Source of the DNA: Bacillota bacterium
GTDB lineage: Bacteria; Bacillota; Sulfobacillia; JAJZYS01; JAJYTV01
DNA length: 8,403 nt
NCBI GenBank assembly: GCA_021792885.1
Contig: JAJYTV010000065.1
Location: 1 to 8,403, forward strand
Reading direction: 5' to 3'
Shown: in pieces, positions 1 to 4,689 of the stretch
Position numbering within the stretch: position 1 is the stretch's first letter
How the letters are laid out: every line of letters begins with the position of its first letter
Position numbers and translations under genes: made by a program
Notes under the pieces: generated by a model
Database searches by the model: none
What the model saw: only the letters and a program-made list of their open reading frames with translations
Told to the model about the DNA's origin: nothing

Positions 1-1281
1 ACCATCCCGCCCGCAGTGCAGGCAGTGAAACCTATCCCCGTGGCGGTTCTCCTTGTGGACGAAGCCGCACGCCGGATCGGGACAGGCCTGGCTCGTGTAT
101 GCGGCGTTGACCGTCTCCAGGCGGGAACCTCCCGCCACAGCACGGAATTCAAGGCGCTCGCGCAGCGCAGCGCGTGCCCAGCGCGAGACGACGCGCGAGA
201 GCCTGCGGCTCTTGGTGCGGCCGCGCAAGTGGGTGAGGTCTTCGACGGCGACGATGGCGGGCCGATCCTTGAGCGCCTGCCGAACGGCCCGGCCGACCAT
301 GGCCTTGACCGCGGCCTCGCCGCGCAGGCGCTTCACGTGAAGCTTCTTGCGTCCGAGGTTGCGGCGCCGGATGCGCGAGGCCTTCGCCGCATCCCCCCGT
401 TCCTCCGCCCTCTTCGCGATCTGCAAGAGCTTGTTGCGCGCCTTTCCGGTTTCCGCCGTTTCCCGGGACAGCCGATCGAGCAGGGCGCCGTAGCCCTGCC
501 CGTACTTCTCCCCGGTCGAAGCGGCCAAGACCTCCGTCACGCCCGCGTCGAGACCGACCGCCGCGCCGGTCGCGGAATAAGCCGGTGTGCGCAGGTTGTA
601 GGCCATCTGCACGAACGCGGTCTTGCGGCCCGCATCGAGCACGACGCGAATGTCGCCGCCGATGCGTCCCTTCCCGCGCAGAGGCAAGACGAGCCGCTCG
701 CCTGGGAGCAGTGAGGCGATCGCCACGTAGAGGTGCTCTCGATGCTCGAAGACCCGGTAGAGCGAGCTGTCGAGCGCCATGCTCCGGCGCACGCGCACGC
801 GCGGAGCTTCGCCCAGGGCACCCCGCAGCAGGCGGCGCAACAGGCGCGCGACTTCCTTGCGCTCTTGGACCGGGATCTCGAACGCGGGTGGCGGCGCCTC
901 GCCCCGCAGTACGGCGCCGATGCGCCCGTAGCGCCCAAGGAGCCAGAAGGCGTAATGCCGCTGCTCCCGATCGAACCTGGCGAAGATCCGCTGCTTGAGG
1001 TGTGTGCGGGCGATGGCAGAGTTGATCCAGCGGCGCATGGCGAGCACGCCGTCCTTGATCGCCTGATCCTGCAGGTGTACCGGCACGCCGGCGCGGTAGC
1101 GCGGCTTCATCGTGTCACGGAAGACCTGCCAGCGACCGTCGAGGTAGTGCCACTCCTTGGTCCTCGCGAGCGTGCGCAGCGCGAGGTCCTTCCGGCCTAC
1201 GAAGGCGTCGATGAGCGCACGCAGCATGTTGCGCTTGCCCCGGTTGAGCGGCCTCGTCGCATACTTCGCCGTGTGCTTCAA
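1..1281 (-). CDS. tnpB: TnpB, RNA-guided DNA endonuclease of an IS605-type element (3' end cut by window edge)
   Basis: This is the OrfB/TnpB family, the RuvC-like, guide-RNA-dependent nucleases of IS200/IS605 elements and the ancestors of Cas12. 427 codons are visible without a stop. The RuvC-I aspartate is in AVGLDAGV (D245) and the RuvC-II glutamate in VAVEDLTHLRG (E347). Next comes the family motif VNAAYTSQACP and a four-cysteine zinc ribbon (C400, C405, C420, C423). The RuvC-III aspartate would follow and is off the window. The middle region (about 250-330) is rich in Arg and Lys, as expected for nucleic-acid binding. The start is TTG at 1281: GGGAGGT lies 8 bases upstream, and the N-terminus (LKHTAKYATRPLNRGKRNML) resembles family starts. 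A GTG at 1356 is the only upstream alternative before the stop at 1377 and has no ribosome binding site. The first zinc knuckle is C-x4-C rather than the usual C-x2-C. Catalytic residues in view are intact, so the visible part is not a pseudogene. Confidence 0.93.
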   Translation of the reverse strand, partial: MKHTAKYATRPLNRGKRNMLRALIDAFVGRKDLALRTLARTKEWHYLDGRWQVFRDTMKPRYRAGVPVHLQDQAIKDGVLAMRRWINSAIARTHLKQRIFARFDREQRHYAFWLLGRYGRIGAVLRGEAPPPAFEIPVQERKEVARLLRRLLRGALGEAPRVRVRRSMALDSSLYRVFEHREHLYVAIASLLPGERLVLPLRGKGRIGGDIRVVLDAGRKTAFVQMAYNLRTPAYSATGAAVGLDAGVTEVLAASTGEKYGQGYGALLDRLSRETAETGKARNKLLQIAKRAEERGDAAKASRIRRRNLGRKKLHVKRLRGEAAVKAMVGRAVRQALKDRPAIVAVEDLTHLRGRTKSRRLSRVVSRWARAALRERLEFRAVAGGSRLETVNAAYTSQACPDPACGFVHKENRHGDRFHCLHCGRDG

Positions 1282-1293
1282 AGCCCGCCACCT

Positions 1294-1345
1294 CCCGGGT
1301 CGCCACCGGCGACCCCTGTCCCAGCCCGGGTCGCCACCGGTGATC
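1294..1345. repeat. Tandem pair of 21-base palindromic repeats in the tnpB leader
   Basis: Two copies of CCCGGGTCGCCACCGG(C/T)GA(C/T)C lie at 1294-1314 and 1325-1345, with a 31-base period and two mismatches. The first contains a perfect inverted repeat (8-base arms GGGTCGCC and GGCGACCC, 1297-1304 and 1308-1315, 3-base loop). In the tnpB mRNA this hairpin directly abuts the GGGAGGT ribosome binding site (1296-1290). The second copy keeps the palindrome on plus-strand RNA through G-U pairs but has two A-C mismatches on minus-strand RNA. A role in limiting tnpB translation is plausible but unproven. Confidence 0.6.
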
Positions 1346-1378
1346 CTCGTATCCACCAGGATTTGCCAGAACGCCTAT

Positions 1379-1407
1379 AAGATAGATCAAATCTCAGGGT
1401 ATATCAA
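1379..1407 (-). promoter_or_regulatory. Probable sigma-A-type promoter of tnpB
   Basis: On the minus strand, TTGATA (1407-1402) and TATCTT (1384-1379) are separated by exactly 17 bases. They match the -35 consensus at 5/6 and the -10 at 4/6. The stretch is AT-rich against a GC-rich background. Transcription would begin near 1372 and leave a leader of about 90 bases holding two near-identical repeats before the TTG start. Confidence 0.5.
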
Positions 1408-1463
1408 GTACGATCTAGATTGTTTCACGCAGTTATTACCCCCTGCTTCGTGCGGTAGCCGAG

Positions 1464-1478
1464 CACCTGCGGCAGGTG
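1464..1478. repeat. Perfect inverted repeat, candidate left-end hairpin of the tnpB element
   Basis: CACCTGC and GCAGGTG (1464-1470 and 1472-1478) form a perfect 7-base palindrome around one G. Shorter outer arms, GCTTC at 1445 and GAAGC at 1483, could extend the fold. It lies about 185 bases upstream of the tnpB start, a reasonable place for the subterminal hairpin of an IS200/IS605 left end. It could instead be an operator for a transcription factor, or chance. Confidence 0.35.
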
Positions 1479-1565
1479 ACGTGAAGCTTTTCAAGGCGCC
1501 GCCGGGTCCCGGGATCGCCCGTCCCCATGTGGTGGAAACTTGACTGAACTGATTAGTTAACTGCC

Positions 1566-1595
1566 TTGACTGGTCGTTCCGGCCATCGGTAGCCT
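1566..1595 (+). promoter_or_regulatory. Weak candidate promoter of the PilZ gene
   Basis: TTGACT (1566-1571, 5/6 of a -35) is followed after 18 bases by TAGCCT (1590-1595), a poor -10 with 3/6. The octamer CTTGACTG occurs twice, at 1539 and 1565, 26 bases apart, suggesting duplicated promoter or operator sites. If this -10 is used, transcription would start at or next to the ATG at 1602 and the mRNA would be leaderless, consistent with the missing ribosome binding site. Confidence 0.22.
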
Positions 1596-1601
1596 TAGTA
1601 C

Positions 1602-2333
1602 ATGGAAATGCATGCTCATGAGGGCCGCGGGCAAGCGCAGGGCGATCTTGGCCAGCGCACGGCCACCGTTGCGGTGGACAGCCTTCGGATCCCTTCCAAG
1701 ACGCAGGCGCAGATCGAGTTGTCCTTCCTGCGCTTCGACGGCACGGAAGGGCAGCCGCTGCAGTTGACTGCCGAAGTGATTCAACACACGCGCAACCGCA
1801 TGGCGCTGATGGTGCATATGCCCACCCAGGCGTCTGGCGATCGGCTCGGGAGCCATCCCGTGTGCGTCACGGTGCCGGACCCCCAGGTCGGGCTCGTCAC
1901 CCTGCGCGCGGTCTCCGCCTCCTTCTGCCACCCGATGCTCTGGATCGACGCCGGCCAGGAGGCCATCGTCGACCGGGCGCCGCGTGTCGCCTACGGCGAG
2001 ACGGTGCTCGTCGGCTTCGGGGGCGGGTCCATGCCATGCAGCGCCAGGAACATCAGTGCTTCAGGGGTCAGCCTCCGCCTTCCGAGGGATTCTCGACGCC
2101 GGATCTTGCTGGATCCCGGCATGCGCTGTCAGGTTCGCTTCGGAGGGACGGCACCGGTCAACCGCTGGATCGATGCGGACGTCATCTGGTGCGAGGACGA
2201 GCGGGCAGGCCTCGGATTCATCGATCTCACGTCGTATGAGCGGTCGGTGATCTCCACCTACGTGACGCAGGTCGGGCGCTGGCAGGAGCGCTTGCGCGAC
2301 CGCCTCGGGATGCCCGACGACGCCCGCGACTGA
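1602..2333 (+). CDS. PilZ domain protein with YcgR-like N-terminal domain (cyclic-di-GMP receptor family)
   Basis: 243 aa, soluble, with no signal peptide or membrane segment. PilZ proteins bind the second messenger cyclic-di-GMP and change motility, adhesion or exopolysaccharide output. The C-terminal half (about 120-235) is a PilZ barrel: the (D/N)xSxxG motif is NISASG (150-155), followed by strands such as VSLRLP, the VIWCEDERAGLGFIDLT segment and a closing helix ERSVISTYV. Residues about 15-115 have the strand-rich layout of the YcgR/YpfA N-terminal domain. The arginine motif before the barrel is short: R125 and R128 in DRAPRV give RxxR where RxxxR is usual, so ligand binding may be altered. 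ATG 1602 follows an in-frame TAG at 1596. ATG 1608 is an alternative, and neither has a clear ribosome binding site. The gene stands alone with a terminator behind it, and no flagellar or pilus genes are adjacent. The family call is firm; the specific role is unknown. Confidence 0.82.
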   Translation: MEMHAHEGRGQAQGDLGQRTATVAVDSLRIPSKTQAQIELSFLRFDGTEGQPLQLTAEVIQHTRNRMALMVHMPTQASGDRLGSHPVCVTVPDPQVGLVTLRAVSASFCHPMLWIDAGQEAIVDRAPRVAYGETVLVGFGGGSMPCSARNISASGVSLRLPRDSRRRILLDPGMRCQVRFGGTAPVNRWIDADVIWCEDERAGLGFIDLTSYERSVISTYVTQVGRWQERLRDRLGMPDDARD

Positions 2334-2351
2334 TCGAGCAGCAAGAAGGAG

Positions 2352-2381
2352 GCCGGGCCGAAGGGCCCGGCTTTGCGTTCT
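2352..2381 (+). terminator. Rho-independent terminator after the PilZ gene
   Basis: A perfect 8-base stem, GCCGGGCC (2352-2359) and GGCCCGGC (2364-2371) with a GAAG loop, begins 18 bases after the PilZ stop codon. It is followed by TTTGCGTTCT, a moderately T-rich tail. The position between two same-strand genes fits termination of the PilZ transcript ahead of the acetyltransferase gene. Confidence 0.75.
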
Positions 2382-2382
2382 G

Positions 2383-2413
2383 TCGACAAGAATCGCCCCA
2401 ATTCCGCTACGAT
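2383..2413 (+). promoter_or_regulatory. Possible promoter of the GNAT gene
   Basis: TCGACA (2383-2388, 5/6 of TTGACA) and TACGAT (2408-2413, 4/6 of TATAAT) lie between the upstream terminator and the GNAT start. The 19-base spacer is longer than the usual 17, so the match is tentative. Confidence 0.3.
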
Positions 2414-2443
2414 GGAAGGGAGACTCCGTCCAGGGGGCAGTGC

Positions 2444-3310
2444 TTGGTGGAGATCCGGACGCTGGACCGCGTGTCGTTCGAGGACGGGCTGCGCGCGTGG
2501 AACGACGGGTTCGAGGGGTACGCCTACGCAGGCCGGATGACCCTCGCCGAGTGGCTCGAGCACCTCGCGCACGATGAGATCGCCCCGGAGGTCTCCGTGA
2601 TCGCCTTCGACGGCGCACGGCCGGTCGGCTGCGTCTTGAGCGGCATGCGCGAGACCGGCGGGCGCAAGGTCGCGTACAACGGCGGTACGGGCGTCGCGGC
2701 GGAATACCGCGGCAAGGGCGTCGGGGGCCAGCTGATCGAGGCGTCGCTCGAGCGCTACCGCGCGGCCGGGGCAGATGTCGCGACGCTCGAGGTCGTGACG
2801 ACGAACGAACCTGCGCTGCGGCTCTACCGGCGCGCGGGATTCGAGGTCGCGGACAGGCTGTCCGTGCAGGAATGCCCGCACGCGGTGGCCCCGGCGCACG
2901 AGGATGCGCAATACCGCATCGTGGAGTTCGACCCGCCGACGCTGGCCGGCCTGCCCTTCTACCGCCAGGACGTCCCCTGGCAATGCCAGTGGCAGAGCGT
3001 CGCAGGAGGGCGCGCCGTGTACCTGCTCAGCGAGCGCGGGGAGACCCTCGCCTACGCGCTCGTGCGGCGCAGGCATACGGCGCTGGGGGAGGCGATGGGG
3101 GTGGGGCTCTACCAGGCAGCGGTCGCACCGGGCGCCCAGGAGGCGCAGGACCTGTTGCGCCACCTCGTCTCGCACGCCTTGGAAGGGGCACCCCGCTGCG
3201 TCGCGATGAACATCCCCGCGTCCGATCCCATGACTCTCGCGGTGCTCGCGTCGCTCGGCTTCCGCGAGACGGTCGCGCAGTTCCTGATGCGGCGCGAGAT
3301 GCGGCCCTGA
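2444..3310 (+). CDS. GNAT-family N-acetyltransferase with two GNAT-like halves
   Basis: 288 aa, predicted cytoplasmic. GNAT enzymes move an acetyl group from acetyl-CoA to an amine; the acceptor here cannot be told. The N-terminal half (about 1-145) is a canonical domain: the strand VAYNGGTGVAAEYRG leads into the CoA pyrophosphate loop YRGKGVGGQLIE (R89-G95), followed by TNEPALRLYRRAGFEV, the usual motif B. The C-terminal half (about 150-288) repeats the fold in outline and ends with MTLAVLASLGFRETVAQFLM, like motif B, but has no RxxGxG/A loop, so it is probably non-catalytic. This tandem layout is known in the superfamily. The start is TTG 2444 or the adjacent GTG 2447; a GGGGG stretch at 2433-2437 is a weak ribosome binding site for either. 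The gene converges on the minus-strand ATPase gene with 14 bases between stop codons. Confidence 0.88.
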   Translation: MVEIRTLDRVSFEDGLRAWNDGFEGYAYAGRMTLAEWLEHLAHDEIAPEVSVIAFDGARPVGCVLSGMRETGGRKVAYNGGTGVAAEYRGKGVGGQLIEASLERYRAAGADVATLEVVTTNEPALRLYRRAGFEVADRLSVQECPHAVAPAHEDAQYRIVEFDPPTLAGLPFYRQDVPWQCQWQSVAGGRAVYLLSERGETLAYALVRRRHTALGEAMGVGLYQAAVAPGAQEAQDLLRHLVSHALEGAPRCVAMNIPASDPMTLAVLASLGFRETVAQFLMRREMRP

Positions 3311-3324
3311 CGGCAGCGATTCCG

Positions 3325-4077
3325 CTACTCTTCTTGCGAGAAGAGCGCACGCAGGATGCCCTCGCGCTGCATCAGGAACTGCCGCGTGAGGCGGTAGGAC
3401 TCCGTGTCCTCGTATTCCACTGGAGCGAGCGGGGTGCGGTCGAAGCTGAGGATTGCCGCGCCAGGGTAGCCGAGCAGGATCGGGGAGTGGGTCGCGATCA
3501 GGAACTGCGCCCCTCCCGCCTGCTCGTGGTCATGGAGGATGCGCAGGAGCGCCAGCTGGCGGGAAGGGGACAGGGCGGCCTCCGGCTCGTCCAGCAGGTA
3601 GAGGGAATTGTTGCGGTTCCCCAGCCGGTGGAGGAAGAGGGCGAGGAACGATTCGCCGTGCGACTGCTCATGTAGCGACGTTCCGCCGTAGGCGGCGTAG
3701 CCGGTCGCCCGGATGCGCTCTGCCTCGTCCACGTGGCTTGCGAAGTTGAAGAAGCTCTCCGCCCGGAAGAAGAAGCCCGACGTCGCCTTGGGCAGCCACG
3801 AGAGGCGCAGGTGCTCGTGCAGGGTGGACTCCGTCTTGGCGTGCTGGAACATGTTGCTCCTGCTGCCGCCTTCCGGGTTGAACCCCGCCGCGATCGCGAT
3901 CGCTTCGAGCAGCGTCGACTTGCCTGTACCGTTCTCGCCGACGAGGAAGGTGACGGGGCGGTGGAAGGTAATGCGGGAGAGCCCCCGCAGCGCAGGGAGA
4001 TTGTAGGGATAGGCCTCCTCGGCCGGCCAATCCCACAGCATTACGTCGCGCAGGAAGATGGATTTGCTTAGCTGCAG
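3325..4077 (-). CDS. ABC/AAA-type ATPase, COG3910-like; probable CTG start
   Basis: A soluble ABC-type ATPase of the predicted-ATPase group COG3910. It is related to SMC/OLD-like nucleotide-binding domains rather than to transporters, because no permease is nearby and there is no membrane segment. Numbered from ATG 4041 it shows YPYNLPALRGL (11-21), Walker A GENGTGKST (35-43), a signature-like SHGES (127-131), Walker B LYLLDEPEAAL (147-157) and the H-loop ATHSP (183-187). The ATG at 4041 has no ribosome binding site and would remove the first conserved strand. The frame is open upstream to a TGA at 4086-4084 and encodes LQLSKSIFLRDV. A GAGGTG motif (4090-4085) lies 7 bases before the in-frame CTG at 4077, giving 250 aa with a full family N-terminus. 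The only in-frame start codon of the usual kind is ATG 4041. About 40 bases separate it from the DUF5069-like gene, so the two are probably co-transcribed. The biological role of the family is unknown to me. Confidence 0.88.
   Translation of the reverse strand: MQLSKSIFLRDVMLWDWPAEEAYPYNLPALRGLSRITFHRPVTFLVGENGTGKSTLLEAIAIAAGFNPEGGSRSNMFQHAKTESTLHEHLRLSWLPKATSGFFFRAESFFNFASHVDEAERIRATGYAAYGGTSLHEQSHGESFLALFLHRLGNRNNSLYLLDEPEAALSPSRQLALLRILHDHEQAGGAQFLIATHSPILLGYPGAAILSFDRTPLAPVEYEDTESYRLTRQFLMQREGILRALFSQEE
3328..3345. terminator. Short hairpin at the convergent gene ends, possible weak bidirectional terminator
   Basis: CTCTTCT (3328-3334) and AGAAGAG (3339-3345) form a perfect 7-base stem with a TGCG loop, beginning at the stop codon of the minus-strand ATPase gene and 18 bases past the GNAT stop. 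Neither strand has a T-run after it, and the arms also encode the last ATPase residues (LFSQEE), so a terminator role is uncertain. Confidence 0.3.
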
Positions 4078-4083
4078 CGCGTC

Positions 4084-4090
4084 TCACCTC
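4084..4090 (-). promoter_or_regulatory. Ribosome binding site that decides the ATPase start (before CTG 4077)
   Basis: On the minus strand GAGGTGA occupies 4090-4084, complementary to the 16S rRNA 3' end. The nearest in-frame codon able to initiate at normal spacing is CTG at 4077-4075. ATG 4041 is 43 bases away. The motif overlaps the in-frame TGA (4086-4084) that closes the frame upstream. Confidence 0.55.
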
Positions 4091-4129
4091 GATGCGTGCA
4101 GATGGCCTGGGAGAACGAGCGGGTCTCTT

Positions 4130-4606
4130 CTACTCTGCGATGAGGATGCGGTGGAACTGCACGAGGTCGTCGAGCTCGTCGAGCCGCGCCGTCGAGCGGA
4201 CCGGGCTTCCCTCCGGGAGGCCCAGCTCCTCTTGGAACTGGCGCAGGTCCAGCTCGTCGAGTACGTGCGTCAGGATCGTCTCGTTGATCTGCCTTGCCGC
4301 CTGCGGGTCGATGGACCCGCCTGCACGCGCGAGCACCCACCACTCGAACGCGTCGTACGACGGCAGTTCTGTCATGAGGTGGTCGAGCGCCTCCTGCGGA
4401 TCGATCCCGAGACCGGACATGAGCGTCCGGTCGAAGAAGCAGCCGGGCAGGTATCCCTCCGCGAGCTGTCCTTTGGCGTGCAAGAGCGCCTTGGACCACA
4501 TCCTCGGCATGTGCACGAGACCGAGAGTTCCCATCGCCGAAACCGGTGCGATCGGCGGCAGCGTCCGCAATGCGGAGCCCCCCTCCAACTGATCCCTGAG
4601 GTCCAT
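4130..4606 (-). CDS. DUF5069-like protein of unknown function
   Basis: 158 aa, soluble, acidic, no signal peptide. The order of features resembles the DUF5069 family: a short DLR-type N-terminus (MDLRDQLEG), a segment GLVHMPRMWSKALLHAKGQL where the family has a conserved R-x-x-x-K-A-R/H-A-x-x-x-G-x-L helix, then EGYLPGCFFDRTLMSGLGID (family: Y-x-C-x-L-D-x-x-L-x-x-x-L-G-I-D), and a Trp-containing helix near SYDAFEWWVLARAG. The function of the family is not known. ATG 4606 fits the family N-terminus but has no good ribosome binding site. An in-frame GTG at 4672 would add 22 mostly Arg/Ser residues. A strong GGAGGT at 4676-4671 instead points to a GTG at 4662 in another frame. The same frame stays open far upstream inside the SLH gene, so an automatic caller may extend this gene wrongly. 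It is probably transcribed with its neighbours on both sides. Confidence 0.72.
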   Translation of the reverse strand: MDLRDQLEGGSALRTLPPIAPVSAMGTLGLVHMPRMWSKALLHAKGQLAEGYLPGCFFDRTLMSGLGIDPQEALDHLMTELPSYDAFEWWVLARAGGSIDPQAARQINETILTHVLDELDLRQFQEELGLPEGSPVRSTARLDELDDLVQFHRILIAE

Positions 4607-4689
4607 GGTACTTCGAGACGGCGAGCGTTGGGAACGGTCGCGCCCTCGCGGCCGGTGTCCACGCCGCGTCACCTCCGGTTCCGGCACGG

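Larger units (their letters stand above)
1..1490 (-). mobile_element. Partial IS200/IS605-type (IS1341-like) element carrying tnpB only
   Basis: The element is defined by the tnpB gene on the minus strand. Its right end, and any guide-RNA region overlapping the tnpB 3' end, lie off the left edge. The left end should lie upstream of tnpB, at higher coordinates. A perfect inverted repeat (CACCTGC/GCAGGTG, 1464-1478) sits there, and read on the minus strand it is preceded by CCTTGA then AAAGCTTCAC (about 1496-1481). In this superfamily a subterminal hairpin follows a short target motif, so I place the tip near 1490, after TTGA. That boundary is inference. No Y1 transposase (tnpA) is seen between tnpB and the next host gene, so the element is either tnpB-only and mobilised in trans, or has tnpA beyond the left edge. 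Confidence 0.5.

Noticed and set aside
16..714. A 232-codon plus-strand frame at the left edge
   Set aside because: It is antisense to tnpB, whose catalytic and zinc-binding motifs are unambiguous on the minus strand.
2258..3175. A 305-codon minus-strand frame opposite the GNAT gene
   Set aside because: The plus strand has clear GNAT motifs; the minus frame has no recognisable domain and runs back into the PilZ gene and across the terminator hairpin.
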